The notes under the pieces were generated by a model. It did not search any database and had not been told where the DNA came from. It saw only the letters and a program-made list of their open reading frames with translations. The position numbers and the translations under genes were made by a program. From the NCBI GenBank assembly GCA_024134725.1, contig CP099863.1, positions 3,469,258 to 3,533,257 on the forward strand: 64,000 nt of DNA, written 5' to 3'. Source of the DNA: Bacillus sp. 1780r2a1 (GTDB lineage Bacteria; Bacillota; Bacilli; Bacillales; Bacillaceae_H). Below, piece after piece: positions 1 to 9,038 of this stretch. Position 1 is the stretch's first letter. Every line of letters starts with the position of its first letter.

Positions 1-59
1 ATTGCATAGCCAAAGCTACGGACCAAACGTCTTATTTTTCCCCTATCGCGTAAGGCCAT
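1..59 (-). CDS. dgkA: Diacylglycerol/undecaprenol kinase, N-terminal fragment (window edge)
   Basis: Only the first 19 codons are in the window. An ATG at 59 opens a frame overlapping the ybeY stop by 17 bases and reading [19 protein letters not shown], which resembles the basic start and R-S-F-x-Y-A segment of prokaryotic diacylglycerol (undecaprenol) kinases. In B. subtilis dgkA directly follows ybeY, so position supports the call. The membrane segments lie outside the window. The ribosome binding site is weak (GATGAG), which fits translational coupling to ybeY. The family call rests on few residues plus synteny. Confidence 0.5.
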   Translation of the reverse strand, partial: MALRDRGKIRRLVRSFGYA

Positions 60-513
60 ACTCATCTAAAATGTCCTTTTGACGTGTAAACATTTGCTTC
101 TCGTCTTCAGCCGTTTCGTGATCATAACCAAGCAAATGTAAAAACCCATGTACGGTTAAAAAACCTAGTTCACGCATAAAGGAGTGGCCATACTCTTCAG
201 CTTGCTCAATTGTTCTTGGGACAGAAATGATAATATCCCCTAACACTCGCGGCATTTCCTCACCAAAAATTTCAATTTCACCTTCGCCCATTTCCTCTAA
301 AGCAAAAGAAATAACATCCGTTGGTTTGTCCTTGTCACGATATTCACGATTGATTTCTTGAATGCGCTCATTGTTTACAAACGTGATTGACACTTCCGTT
401 CCATCTTCTACACCTTCTTTAGCAGCAGCTACCGCTAATAAGGCTTCTAACGTTTCTTTTTGTTCATTTTTTATTTCATTTGTTTCATCAATAAAGTCAA
501 TTAGTAAACTCAT
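43..513 (-). CDS. ybeY: YbeY, rRNA maturation endoribonuclease
   Basis: A 156-residue metal-dependent RNase of the UPF0054 family, involved in 16S rRNA 3'-end processing and 70S ribosome quality control. The family signature [11 protein letters not shown] lies at residues 122-132 and supplies the three zinc-binding histidines H122, H126 and H132. Length is normal. The ATG is preceded by AGAAGGTGAAAGC, and it overlaps the pgpH stop by four bases (ATGA), so the two are translationally coupled. It is the second-last gene seen in the phoH-pgpH-ybeY-dgkA run. Confidence 0.97.
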   Translation of the reverse strand: MSLLIDFIDETNEIKNEQKETLEALLAVAAAKEGVEDGTEVSITFVNNERIQEINREYRDKDKPTDVISFALEEMGEGEIEIFGEEMPRVLGDIIISVPRTIEQAEEYGHSFMRELGFLTVHGFLHLLGYDHETAEDEKQMFTRQKDILDEYGLTR

Positions 514-2633
514 GCTTTCACCTTCTGTTTTTTTAATTCAGGATACTCAATACGAGAATGGAATATACCGTTTAGCGTTTCACAAAGAGCTTGTCTGATT
601 AATTCCAATTCTTTTAATGTAATGTCACATTCAATAAACTGCTTATCTTCAACCCTGTCATTAATAATGCTGCGCACAATTTTCTCAATTTTTTCTGGGG
701 TTGGATTTGGCATTGAACGCACAGCAGCCTCTACGCTGTCTGCAATGCAGATGACGGCGGCTTCTTTTGTTTGGGGTTTAGGCCCTTCGTAACGATAGTC
801 TTCTTCTTTTATCTCTTCTTCTGTTTGTTCCAGCGCTTTATGATAGAAAAACTTTAACAAAGATGTTCCATGATGCTGTTCCGCAATATCAACAATCTCT
901 TTGGGTAGCTTATGTTTGCGCAAAATAGCTGCTCCGTCTGTTGTATGAGACGTGATGATATTTTTACTAACTTTTGGAGATAGCGCATCATGTGGATTGC
1001 GAATATTCATTTGGTTTTCAATAAAATACTGAGGCCGCTTCGTCTTACCAATATCATGATAATAGGCCCCTACACGTGCGAGCAAGCCGTTGGCCCCAAT
1101 AGTTTCACAAGCGGCCTCTGACAAGTTAGCTACCATTACGCTATGATGATACGTACCCGGCGTTTCGGTTAAAATTTTTCTCAGTAAAGGATGGTTGGGA
1201 CTAGATAGCTCAATTAGTTTCATCGTCGATAAAATCCCAAAGCCACTTTCAAAGAAAGGGAGCAAACCAATAGCTAATACTGAAGAAATAATACCAGATG
1301 CCATTGCCATTAAGCTATAGTAGCCAAGCTCCACCGTATCTAACTGACCATTTTTAATAAAAATAATGGATAGACTAACGATAACATTCATTAGTGCAAC
1401 AACAAGTCCTGCTTGTAGCACTCTTGCTTTGCGCTGTTTGTCCATTAAAAACAAAATGGCTGTAATATTACTAATCAACAAGTAAATCCCTATATTCATA
1501 TTAAAAGCTGTTGTCAATTCACCGTTAAAGATAATGCTACCGCAAATGGCAAAGAGTATGCTAGAGATAATCGCAATCTTCTCATTCATTAACACTCGCA
1601 GCAGAATACCACCAACAGCCACAGGGGCTAAATAGCCAATTTCAGATAAATCAATTCGTTGAAAAAAGCTTAAGATCTTCATTAAAGCAATCGTAATGCT
1701 CGTGATAATCGCATATAAAAGGAGTGGCTTATATGTATTTGCATGAAAGCCGCGCAAATAAAAAGCTGCTCCGCCAATCATAATAATAATTAACAAGCTT
1801 AAGCCAATAAACGGCTGCAGCATTCCTTTATTATTTAACAGCCCAGCAAGCTGAAGCTGGCGGTAGATATCGGCATTAATGAGCTGATTTTCTTCCACAA
1901 TAATTTGACCTTGCTTAATTCTTACAGGCTCTACTTTCTCAACTGCTGCCTGGCGATTTTCAGATGTTTTTTGTGGGTCATAAATAACATTTGGAATAAT
2001 AGAAGATCTTGCAATTTCATTCATTGCCGCCTTTAGATTAGAACTTACATTAGTCGTATACACCAACTGCCCTTCAGCTTGGTCTTTCATTTCTTCTAAG
2101 TCACTAATCATGACTTGGTTTTTCATTACGTGATGGACCGCTGTAACAACCGCATCTTTGGCAACCGATAATTCTTCTTTGTTCGTCTGTAAAAGCTCAC
2201 TAATTGCCTTGTCAGATAGATCCTTGCGAATATTATCCGGAAGCTTATCCTTCAACATTTCTTGTTTGCTTGCTTCGCTTTTATTTTCTAGCTGATCGTA
2301 TTCTTTATTCACTTCAATAATAGCATCAAAAATAGATGCGACAAGATCGACCTGGTTTTGTGCATATTCTGTTTTTTGTGTATACACATCTTCAACTGCT
2401 TCTTTTGCCTCTGCCTTTTTCTTTTCAGTACTCTCTTTATCCTCAATTGTCACAGGTGAATAAATCGTCTCCGGTGAAATCGATAGAAGCCTCAAGTCCA
2501 ATTCTTCTGGCTTTACATTGCTATACATAGACGCAAACATAATGAGACCAATTAAAGCATATAACCCTAGTTGAATTAACCGCAGCTTTTCGATCTGTGC
2601 CATTGTTTGTTTCAAAAACCGAAACTTTGACAC
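510..2633 (-). CDS. pgpH: PgpH (YqfF), 7TM-HD cyclic-di-AMP phosphodiesterase
   Basis: A 707-residue membrane protein of the 7TM-HD family, which in Firmicutes hydrolyses cyclic di-AMP to pApA. It has an N-terminal membrane helix (about residues 20-38), a large extracellular 7TMR-HDED region, a block of seven hydrophobic helices in the middle, and a C-terminal cytoplasmic HD domain. The HD domain shows HHSVM from residue 496 and the metal-binding HD pair at 526-527 in YYHDIGK. The start is GTG with AGGGGGA eight bases upstream. It is coupled to ybeY downstream and follows phoH. Confidence 0.95.
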   Translation of the reverse strand: MSKFRFLKQTMAQIEKLRLIQLGLYALIGLIMFASMYSNVKPEELDLRLLSISPETIYSPVTIEDKESTEKKKAEAKEAVEDVYTQKTEYAQNQVDLVASIFDAIIEVNKEYDQLENKSEASKQEMLKDKLPDNIRKDLSDKAISELLQTNKEELSVAKDAVVTAVHHVMKNQVMISDLEEMKDQAEGQLVYTTNVSSNLKAAMNEIARSSIIPNVIYDPQKTSENRQAAVEKVEPVRIKQGQIIVEENQLINADIYRQLQLAGLLNNKGMLQPFIGLSLLIIIMIGGAAFYLRGFHANTYKPLLLYAIITSITIALMKILSFFQRIDLSEIGYLAPVAVGGILLRVLMNEKIAIISSILFAICGSIIFNGELTTAFNMNIGIYLLISNITAILFLMDKQRKARVLQAGLVVALMNVIVSLSIIFIKNGQLDTVELGYYSLMAMASGIISSVLAIGLLPFFESGFGILSTMKLIELSSPNHPLLRKILTETPGTYHHSVMVANLSEAACETIGANGLLARVGAYYHDIGKTKRPQYFIENQMNIRNPHDALSPKVSKNIITSHTTDGAAILRKHKLPKEIVDIAEQHHGTSLLKFFYHKALEQTEEEIKEEDYRYEGPKPQTKEAAVICIADSVEAAVRSMPNPTPEKIEKIVRSIINDRVEDKQFIECDITLKELELIRQALCETLNGIFHSRIEYPELKKQKVKA

Positions 2634-2669
2634 ACCAATTTCCCCCTTTTACAAAAAATAGACCCTAAA

Positions 2670-3641
2670 TTAAAGGGTCTCTTTGTCAAATTGGTCATAC
2701 GCTTGAATAATTCGACCAACCAATGGATGACGAACAACATCTGATTGATCTAAATGGATAAACGAAATGCCTGTTACATTATTTAATATTTTTGTAACTG
2801 ACCCTAAACCAGACTTCACACCTCTAGGCAAGTCCACCTGTGATACGTCACCTGTAATAATCATTTTTGACCCGAAACCCAATCTAGTTAAAAACATTTT
2901 CATCTGTGCTAATGTTGTATTTTGCGCCTCATCTAAAATGACAAAAGCATCGTCTAAGGTACGCCCACGCATATAAGCAAGCGGTGCAATTTCAATTACG
3001 CCCCTTTCGATTAATCGCTGCGTGTGCTCGGTTCCTAACACATCGTGCAACGCATCATATAGTGGTCGTAAATAAGGATCCACCTTTTCCTTTAAATCTC
3101 CCGGTAGAAAACCTAAGCTTTCCCCTGCTTCAACAGCTGGGCGCGTTAAGATAATACGCTTTACAAATCCATTTTTCAAAGCATTAACGGCCATTACAAC
3201 GGCTAAATACGTTTTTCCCGTTCCCGCTGGTCCAATACCAAATACAAGGTCATTCTTTTTAATAGCAGAAATATAGTGGCTTTGTCCCAACGTCTTAACA
3301 CGAATTGACTTGCCTTGTACATTTTTGGCAATCTCTTCTTCGTATACATCTTCAAAAAACTCCAGCGTACCCTTTTTGGCGAGCTGAATAGCGTAGACAA
3401 CATCTCGTTCTGAAATTGTAATGTTTTTACGAATAATTTTTACTAGTTTTTTTAACATTTCTTCAACGGTTTGTACATCTTCAGGGTTACCTGAAACAAT
3501 AACTGTTTCACCTCGAGAGATGATGTTGACATTCATTTCTTCTTCAATTCTCTTTAAGTTAACATCCTGTACACCGAATAAAGAAATTGCTTCATTTGAA
3601 TCGTCAAGTTGTACGTTAATTGTTACTAGCTGTTCTGACAT
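2670..3641 (-). CDS. phoH: PhoH-family ATPase
   Basis: A 323-residue cytoplasmic P-loop protein with an N-terminal KH-like part and a PhoH helicase/ATPase core. Walker A is GPAGTGKT at residues 137-144 and Walker B with the DEAQ motif is at 237-240. Related proteins act in RNA metabolism; the exact role of this branch is not settled. The ATG has AGGAG nine bases upstream. It lies three bases after yqfD and just before pgpH, the usual Bacillus order yqfD-phoH-pgpH-ybeY. Confidence 0.95.
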   Translation of the reverse strand: MSEQLVTINVQLDDSNEAISLFGVQDVNLKRIEEEMNVNIISRGETVIVSGNPEDVQTVEEMLKKLVKIIRKNITISERDVVYAIQLAKKGTLEFFEDVYEEEIAKNVQGKSIRVKTLGQSHYISAIKKNDLVFGIGPAGTGKTYLAVVMAVNALKNGFVKRIILTRPAVEAGESLGFLPGDLKEKVDPYLRPLYDALHDVLGTEHTQRLIERGVIEIAPLAYMRGRTLDDAFVILDEAQNTTLAQMKMFLTRLGFGSKMIITGDVSQVDLPRGVKSGLGSVTKILNNVTGISFIHLDQSDVVRHPLVGRIIQAYDQFDKETL

Positions 3642-3644
3642 TCC

Positions 3645-4832
3645 TCAATCTCCTTGAATAATTGGTTGGGTACTCGCAATATTTTCTATAACTTGGTAAT
3701 GTATTGATAATTTTACTTTACCATTCTCAAGTTGTTGGTGCAAAACTTTTTCACCTTTTATTTCAGCATCTTCACTTAAAAATGCTTTTAATTGTTTCCG
3801 ACCCGTTTCAAGCCCTTTTTCAACGGCTTCTTGTTTAGAGTATACCCGTTTTGTGCTTTGATCTTCTCTTATAATAACTTTTTCATAAGAAAGCGGTGTT
3901 TTCCATTTAAAAAAATACAGCGGCTTTACTTCTTTTTCAACTTTTGTCGTTCTATACTTTTCTTTTGAAAACGCCCAAAGCGGCATTTTAAATGCGCTTA
4001 AATCTAAGTAATGCTTACTATAGGATTCTCCTGTTAACACATGAAAATTAGTTTCAAGTGGAACTTCTACTTCAGACTTGTACCATGTTTCCCCGTAAAC
4101 TTCTCCTTTAGCTGATACAACCTTCTTATTTTTCTCATTGCCAATAATACCAGAAACCAGCACCTCACCTTCATTAACCACATCGTTTACTTTTACCAAA
4201 GATTGTCCTTTCTCCACAAACATTTTTGTAATCGTTGCTTTTTTTGCTGCAACTAAGTGCTGGTAAGAAGATTTCTCTTGGGGTTTTGGCTCATTTTTCT
4301 CAACCACTTGAAAGTGATAAGAAGTTCCTTTAACCTCTACACCGACCCATGTGATGTTATTCATGGAATCGGTTAAGTAACGCTGTATTTGTTCAGGGCT
4401 ACCTAGTAAAAATTGAAATTCCCCTCTCTTAACGCCCACTTCCTTTAGCTTCTTGGTCATTTCATATTCTGTTTCTGGAGAAGCTCCAGTTATTTCAACT
4501 TTCCATATCATATTAGATAGCAGCGTGAGCAAAAGAAAAAAAGAAAGAAAACCTAAGACAAACCCGCTGTTTCTCCACATTGTTTTTGTTAAAAAAGGAA
4601 AGCCTTGCCGACGTACAAAATAAATTTTGCAGTCAGCTTTTCGAATCAGTATACGAATTTTTTTAACATCTTTCAACAAAATAGTGGCTGTAATACAACC
4701 CTCTTCTACTTTTTTGACATGAGAGACCATAATTCCTTGGCGTACGCATAAATTCACAAAACGTTCAATGCCTTTTCCAACAATTCGAATTCGCACGGTT
4801 CCAATAATAAAGTTTGTCCATCCATTCTTCAT
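3645..4832 (-). CDS. yqfD: Sporulation protein YqfD
   Basis: A 395-residue sporulation-associated membrane protein of the YqfD family. A single strong hydrophobic helix lies near residues 88-112, after about 85 basic N-terminal residues. The segment that follows begins [14 protein letters not shown] and looks like a small POTRA-like domain outside the membrane. In B. subtilis yqfC-yqfD belongs to the mother-cell (sigma-E) programme; molecular function is unknown. AGGAGG sits six bases before the ATG. It follows yqfC by 16 bases. Confidence 0.9.
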   Translation of the reverse strand: MKNGWTNFIIGTVRIRIVGKGIERFVNLCVRQGIMVSHVKKVEEGCITATILLKDVKKIRILIRKADCKIYFVRRQGFPFLTKTMWRNSGFVLGFLSFFLLLTLLSNMIWKVEITGASPETEYEMTKKLKEVGVKRGEFQFLLGSPEQIQRYLTDSMNNITWVGVEVKGTSYHFQVVEKNEPKPQEKSSYQHLVAAKKATITKMFVEKGQSLVKVNDVVNEGEVLVSGIIGNEKNKKVVSAKGEVYGETWYKSEVEVPLETNFHVLTGESYSKHYLDLSAFKMPLWAFSKEKYRTTKVEKEVKPLYFFKWKTPLSYEKVIIREDQSTKRVYSKQEAVEKGLETGRKQLKAFLSEDAEIKGEKVLHQQLENGKVKLSIHYQVIENIASTQPIIQGD

Positions 4833-4848
4833 TATGTTCCTCCTACCC

Positions 4849-5133
4849 CTACTGTTCTAAATAAAGAACTTGATTAATTTTCCCTTCTAATACTAATTCT
4901 TCAGGTAAAATCACCTTTATCACGAGTCCTTCACCGCGGACTAGCATTTGTCCCTGCTTTAACAACACTCGTATTTCAGTATCAGAAAAGGCTAATAAAC
5001 CTTTATGATTTTCAATATATATGTGTATTTGTCCAACTAACGTAATCCGAGGAAGATCCATTAACACATCAGCGGGTAGTTCCATCGTTTTCGTCATCCA
5101 TCTTTTCATTTGCTGTCTCCATGTTTTGCTCAT
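4849..5133 (-). CDS. yqfC: Sporulation protein YqfC (YabP/YqfC family)
   Basis: A 94-residue protein of the YabP/YqfC sporulation family, with a basic N-terminus ([11 protein letters not shown]) and a beta-rich core containing [11 protein letters not shown] and [15 protein letters not shown]. Function unknown; co-transcribed with yqfD. Its Shine-Dalgarno, AAAGGGGG nine bases before the ATG, lies inside the 3' arm of a stable hairpin followed by CTTTTTT, so translation may be held off unless the hairpin is opened (separate entry). Confidence 0.88.
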   Translation of the reverse strand: MSKTWRQQMKRWMTKTMELPADVLMDLPRITLVGQIHIYIENHKGLLAFSDTEIRVLLKQGQMLVRGEGLVIKVILPEELVLEGKINQVLYLEQ

Positions 5134-5140
5134 AAAAAAG

Positions 5141-5177
5141 AACCCCCTTTCATCTCATGTTTATGAGAAAGGGGGTT
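5141..5177 (-). terminator. Hairpin with T-run between yqfB and yqfC, contains yqfC ribosome binding site
   Basis: On the minus strand AACCCCCTTTCTCAT pairs with ATGAG-atg-AAAGGGGGTT around an AAAC loop, followed by CTTTTTT. This is a standard intrinsic terminator for the floA-yqfB transcript. Unusually, the 3' arm AAAGGGGG is also the ribosome binding site of yqfC, whose ATG follows the T-run immediately. Confidence 0.8.
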
Positions 5178-5193
5178 AATGTATCACATCTAT

Positions 5194-5685
5194 TTATCTT
5201 TTATAACTTTGTCTTTTCGACTTTGGTGGTCCTAGTACTTCCGACCAAATAACTCCTTGAACTGCTGATTTCTTTGAAAATGCAACAGGACGAGTAGACG
5301 TTCTCTGCTTCTTATCGATGGTTAGAGATGAGCCTCCAACAGCTCGCTTCGGCATTTCCCTTTGGGTCTTTAGCTGTTCAAGCTTTTCTTGAAGCTCATT
5401 GCGAACTGCTTGAGCTTCTTCTTGCATATCTTTCTTAACTTCTACTACCGTTTCCTTTTCATCACGATCAGAAGGACGGTACGGTATTCGTTGCGGACGA
5501 TTTCTCTCTTCTCTAGAAGTAGGATTACCAACAGGAGGCATTGGCTGGCGCTGTGGACGTTTTTCTTGATCCTCTGCACCCGAACCAATATAACGTTGAA
5601 TAACGTTTAAAATAAAGCCTCCGACGATGATAACAAGAAAGAGATTTCCGATAATAAATTCAAATATACCTTGAATTACGTTCAT
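5194..5685 (-). CDS. Hypothetical YqfB-like single-pass membrane protein
   Basis: A 163-residue protein at the position of B. subtilis yqfB, directly behind floA. A hydrophobic helix spans about residues 9-26 (IIGNLFLVIIVGGFILNVI); the rest is a charged, proline- and arginine-rich tail with a short coiled-coil-like stretch (VRNELQEKLEQLKTQRE, about 91-108). Function unknown. GGAGG precedes the ATG. The low-complexity tail means homology cannot be judged by eye; position suggests it works with the flotillin. Symbol left blank because sequence identity to YqfB is not verified. Confidence 0.75.
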   Translation of the reverse strand: MNVIQGIFEFIIGNLFLVIIVGGFILNVIQRYIGSGAEDQEKRPQRQPMPPVGNPTSREERNRPQRIPYRPSDRDEKETVVEVKKDMQEEAQAVRNELQEKLEQLKTQREMPKRAVGGSSLTIDKKQRTSTRPVAFSKKSAVQGVIWSEVLGPPKSKRQSYKR

Positions 5686-5699
5686 GAGGAGAGTCCTCC

Positions 5700-6683
5700 T
5701 TACTTCTCTTCTTCATCCTGTCCCATTTTACCGATAGAGTCTCTCATATCTGTATCTGCATCAATGTTTCGGATATTCATATAATCCATCACGCCAAGAT
5801 TGCCAGAGCGCAGTGCTTCTGCCATTGCTAACGGAACTTCCGCTTCTGCTTCTACTACTTTTGCACGCATCTCTTCTACTTTTGCACGCATCTCTTGCTC
5901 TTGCGCTACAGCCATTGCACGACGTTCTTCCGCTTTTGCTTGTGCAATATTTTTGTCAGCTTCTGCTTGATCAATTTGAAGAACGGCACCGATGTTTTTA
6001 CCGATATCAATATCTGCAATATCAATCGATAGAATTTCAAAAGCTGTGCCTGAATCTAATCCTTTTGTTAAAACAGTTTGTGAAATCATATCCGGGTTTT
6101 CTAACACCTTTTTATGATCTTGCTGAGAACCAATGGTAGAAACAATTCCTTCACCAACACGAGCAATAACTGTCTCTTCTCCAGCTCCCCCTACTAAACG
6201 ATCGATGTTTGCACGTACTGTAATACGAGCTTTTGCTTTTACTTCAATACCATCCATCGCAACACCTGAAATGAATGGTGTTTCAATTACTTTTGGGTTA
6301 ACGCTCATTTGAACAGCTTCTAATACATTACGCCCAGCTAAATCAATAGCAGCTCCGCGCTCAAATGATAACTCAATATTTGCACGCTGAGCAGCGATTA
6401 ATGCATTAACAACGCGATCAACGTTACCACCTGCTAAATAGTGACTCTCTAGCTGATTTGTTGAAACATCCAATCCAGCTTTACTTGCTTTAATTAAAGG
6501 ATTTACAACGCGAGATGGAATAACGCGACGTAATCTCATTCCCACTAGTGTAAAAATACTAATACGTACACCTGCTGCTAATGCTGAAATCCACAGCATT
6601 ACCGGTACAAACGTAAAGAAAACGGCTAATAAAATGATTGCTAAGCCAATTCCCACAAAAAATAATAAGCTACCTGGTTCCAT
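5700..6683 (-). CDS. floA: Flotillin-like protein FloA
   Basis: A 327-residue flotillin-like scaffold of bacterial functional membrane microdomains (YqfA). An N-terminal hairpin/transmembrane stretch (about residues 5-32) anchors it to the membrane; a PHB-like domain follows, then an Ala/Glu-rich coiled coil (about 235-295) with two consecutive EMRAKV heptads. Length is typical. The ATG overlaps the yqeZ stop as TAATG, so expression is coupled to yqeZ and driven by the sigma-W promoter upstream of yqeZ. Confidence 0.95.
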   Translation of the reverse strand: MEPGSLLFFVGIGLAIILLAVFFTFVPVMLWISALAAGVRISIFTLVGMRLRRVIPSRVVNPLIKASKAGLDVSTNQLESHYLAGGNVDRVVNALIAAQRANIELSFERGAAIDLAGRNVLEAVQMSVNPKVIETPFISGVAMDGIEVKAKARITVRANIDRLVGGAGEETVIARVGEGIVSTIGSQQDHKKVLENPDMISQTVLTKGLDSGTAFEILSIDIADIDIGKNIGAVLQIDQAEADKNIAQAKAEERRAMAVAQEQEMRAKVEEMRAKVVEAEAEVPLAMAEALRSGNLGVMDYMNIRNIDADTDMRDSIGKMGQDEEEK

Positions 6684-8017
6684 TATTTAATTTCCTCCTC
6701 AGTTGGTAAATCTTTCACTTTACGTACAACAACTCGTGAACCTTCTACTTTCATTACTTTCACTTTAACATCTTTTGCCAAATAATTCCCTTCTGATACT
6801 ACATCGATGTATTCATCATCAATGGAAACTGTACCAGATGGTCGAAGTGGTGTAACCGTTATTCCTTCTTTGCCAATTAGTTCATAACGATTTTGGTTTG
6901 AAACATAACCCGATTCGGTATTCAATGAATCACTTAACACCATTTTTCTCAACGTTTTCATTCTCTTACCAAAAAATTTCACCATAACAAACGCTCCTCC
7001 CAAAGCAACAGCACAAGCAATGATCAGTGACACGCCCATTTGCATGTAGTTGTCCGTAGTAAGAAAGAAGCTAATAAAGATAGCCCCTAACCCAATGATC
7101 CCCAGTATTCCACCCGGTAAAAAAAGCTCGAGTAATAAAAGAACTATTCCAATAATAAATACAATAATTGCTTCCATTCCTGCTAACCCTGCTACAAGAT
7201 GACCATAAAAGAATAGAAGCAGCGCACCAATTCCCATAGATCCAGCTAAACCAAACGTTGGCGTATATAACTCGATCACTAAACCTAGCCCTCCTATTGA
7301 CAGCAAAATCGGTACGACTACTGGATTGGTAACAAAACGAGCAATATGCTCTGCCCAACTAACTTTTGTTGTAATCACATCCGATTTTTCATAGCCTAAT
7401 TTATTTAATAGCTCGTTTAAATTAGCAACTGTACCTTCAGAGTATTGTACGTTTTCGGCTTGTTTTGGGGTCAGCGTCAATAGTTCTTTATTCGTTATGT
7501 CCAGCTCTGGCAGCTCAATTGATTTATCTGCCATTGCCATTGCATATTTAGGATCACGTCCATTTTGCTCAGCGGCACTTTTCATTGCAGACAGCCAGTA
7601 AGACTGTGCCTTATCATCTGCTGCGTTGCCGGATCCATCAATAACGGCTGCAGAACCCATCGTTGATCCAGGAGTCATATAAATTTGATCAGCATTTAAT
7701 GCAATGTATGCTCCTGCAGACAATGCTTTCTTATTGACAAAAGCAACAATGGGAATGTCCGTTTTTGTAATACTCTTGCCAATGTCAGAAGCGGCATCTA
7801 CGGCTCCACCAGGGGTATTAATATCTAATACAATCAATTCAGCCTGTTCAGCTTCAGCTTCTTTAATGCTGCGATTTAAAAAGGCTAAAAGGCCTTTTTC
7901 GACCGTATCTTCAACTGGGATTACGTATACTTTTTTTGAATTAGCAGTGAAGGTTTGCGGTAAAAAACAAAGTATGATGAACGTAGCGGCAATGATGCTT
8001 AAAGTTATTTTTTTCAC
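6683..8017 (-). CDS. yqeZ: YqeZ, NfeD-family membrane serine protease
   Basis: A 444-residue long NfeD protein. A signal peptide covers about residues 1-25. A ClpP-class serine protease domain follows, with the nucleophile S100 in [14 protein letters not shown]. Then come four or five membrane helices (about 230-345) and a C-terminal OB-fold NfeD domain (about 370-440). NfeD proteins pair with flotillin/stomatin partners, here FloA directly downstream. Start is GTG at 8017. Expression is expected to be cell-envelope stress induced, from the sigma-W promoter at 8067-8094. Confidence 0.92.
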   Translation of the reverse strand: MKKITLSIIAATFIILCFLPQTFTANSKKVYVIPVEDTVEKGLLAFLNRSIKEAEAEQAELIVLDINTPGGAVDAASDIGKSITKTDIPIVAFVNKKALSAGAYIALNADQIYMTPGSTMGSAAVIDGSGNAADDKAQSYWLSAMKSAAEQNGRDPKYAMAMADKSIELPELDITNKELLTLTPKQAENVQYSEGTVANLNELLNKLGYEKSDVITTKVSWAEHIARFVTNPVVVPILLSIGGLGLVIELYTPTFGLAGSMGIGALLLFFYGHLVAGLAGMEAIIVFIIGIVLLLLELFLPGGILGIIGLGAIFISFFLTTDNYMQMGVSLIIACAVALGGAFVMVKFFGKRMKTLRKMVLSDSLNTESGYVSNQNRYELIGKEGITVTPLRPSGTVSIDDEYIDVVSEGNYLAKDVKVKVMKVEGSRVVVRKVKDLPTEEEIK

Positions 8018-8066
8018 TTATCCTATCACCCCTCCTCTCTTTGCATCATATGAGTGCTTATCTTTT

Positions 8067-8094
8067 TATACGATTAACTTTACAAATAGTTTCA
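8067..8094 (-). promoter_or_regulatory. Sigma-W promoter of yqeZ-floA
   Basis: On the minus strand TGAAAC (8094-8089) is followed after 16 bases by CGTATA (8072-8067). This matches the established extracytoplasmic sigma-W consensus TGAAAC-N16/17-CGTA exactly and lies about 50 bases upstream of the yqeZ GTG. The B. subtilis yqeZ-floA-yqfB operon belongs to the sigma-W regulon. Confidence 0.88.
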
Positions 8095-8136
8095 AGTTTT
8101 TGAAACTTTTTTATGTATTAATTGATAGAGACATAT

Positions 8137-8168
8137 AAAAAACACCTTACGTGTGTAAGGTGTTTTTT
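8137..8168. terminator. Bidirectional terminator after yqeY
   Basis: AACACCTTAC and GTAAGGTGTT pair around a GTGT loop, flanked by A-runs and T-runs on both strands. It ends the rpsU-yqeY transcript right at the yqeY stop and isolates the yqeZ promoter. Confidence 0.9.
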
Positions 8169-8610
8169 ACGATAAGTGTTGAAGAACAAGCTTATTTACA
8201 AGAGAGCCATCAGCTTTACCTTTCACTTTAGGCATAAGCGCTCCCATAACTTTCCCCATATCAGCTTTAGAGGAAGACTGCGTTTCTTCAATCGTTGCTT
8301 TAATCAATTCGCTTAACTCTTCTTCACTTAGTTGCTTAGGCGCATAAGCTTCTAATATAACTAATTCAGAATGAATTTTATCAACAAGATCTTGACGACC
8401 TGCTTTCTCAAATTCATGGAGGGAGTCTTTACGTTGTTTGAATTCGCGAGAAATAACCGTCAACTCGTCTGCTTCAGTTAGATCGTGGCCCAACTTAATG
8501 GCTTCATTTTGAAGAGATGCTTTTACCATGCGAATCACGGTTAGCTTCTCTTTCTCTTTGTTTTTCATCGCTTGCTTCATATCACTATTTAAACGCTCGA
8601 GAAGACTCAT
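8167..8610 (-). CDS. yqeY: YqeY, GatB/YqeY domain protein
   Basis: A 147-residue all-helical protein of the YqeY family, related to the tail domain of GatB, the tRNA-dependent amidotransferase subunit. It is thought to bind tRNA but its role is not established. Typical family text is visible: [20 protein letters not shown] at the start and [20 protein letters not shown] near residues 114-133. GAGGGTGG precedes the ATG. It is co-transcribed with rpsU, 18 bases upstream. Confidence 0.93.
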   Translation of the reverse strand: MSLLERLNSDMKQAMKNKEKEKLTVIRMVKASLQNEAIKLGHDLTEADELTVISREFKQRKDSLHEFEKAGRQDLVDKIHSELVILEAYAPKQLSEEELSELIKATIEETQSSSKADMGKVMGALMPKVKGKADGSLVNKLVLQHLS

Positions 8611-8628
8611 AATAAATCCACCCTCTTA

Positions 8629-8802
8629 TTAGAACTTGCGCTTTCTAGCAGCTTCAGATTTCTTCTTACGCTTTACGCTAGGCTTTTCATAGAATTCGCG
8701 CTTTCTTGCTTCTTGTAACGTACCAGTTTTTGAAACTGAACGTTTGAAGCGACGAAGAGCATCTTCAAGCGATTCGTTTTTACGAACAACTGTTTTTGAC
8801 AT
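8629..8802 (-). CDS. rpsU: Ribosomal protein S21
   Basis: A 57-residue bS21 ribosomal protein of the 30S subunit, MSKTVVRKN at the start and the basic tail [14 protein letters not shown] at the end. The longer reading frame extends to 8925, but the ATG at 8802 has the strong site GGAGGGAGG eight bases upstream and gives the normal family length. A good sigma-A promoter lies at 8870-8898, and the 5' leader contains a short palindrome. Confidence 0.97.
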
Positions 8803-8869
8803 TCTAATTCCCTCCCTCCGAACAAAACCACTAACATCATAATGACATGTGTTAGACATGTCTTTTGCC

Positions 8870-8898
8870 ATTATAATATAATGAACTCTTAAGGTCAA
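8870..8898 (-). promoter_or_regulatory. Sigma-A promoter of rpsU-yqeY
   Basis: TTGACC (8898-8893), a 17-base spacer, and TATAAT (8875-8870) on the minus strand. The spacing is ideal and the -10 perfect. It would start transcription about 60 bases before the rpsU ATG. Confidence 0.85.
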
Positions 8899-8989
8899 CC
8901 AGTTTAAATAAAGTAATAAACCCATTCAATTGTATTTTATGAATTCACTTATTAAACCATACCCATTTTTTCAAGTAGTTATAAAGCTG

Positions 8990-9032
8990 ATGCACGCAGA
9001 TTGACTTTATTCTGCAAATCCACGTGCATTCT
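8990..9032 (-). terminator. Possible weak terminator after mtaB
   Basis: On the minus strand ATGCACG...GATTTGCAG pairs imperfectly with CAATCTGCGTGCAT just after the mtaB stop, but only GCTTTAT follows rather than a true T-run. It may be a weak terminator or an mRNA 3'-end hairpin. Confidence 0.45.
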
Positions 9033-9038
9033 TTAAAA

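Noticed and set aside
5858-5900. Short direct DNA repeat within floA
   Set aside because: It encodes two EMRAKV heptads of the coiled coil, which the B. subtilis flotillin also has; protein structure explains it.
5813-6139. 108-codon plus-strand frame opposite floA, rich in leucine
   Set aside because: Complement of Ala/Glu-rich coiled-coil codons; no ribosome binding site and low complexity.
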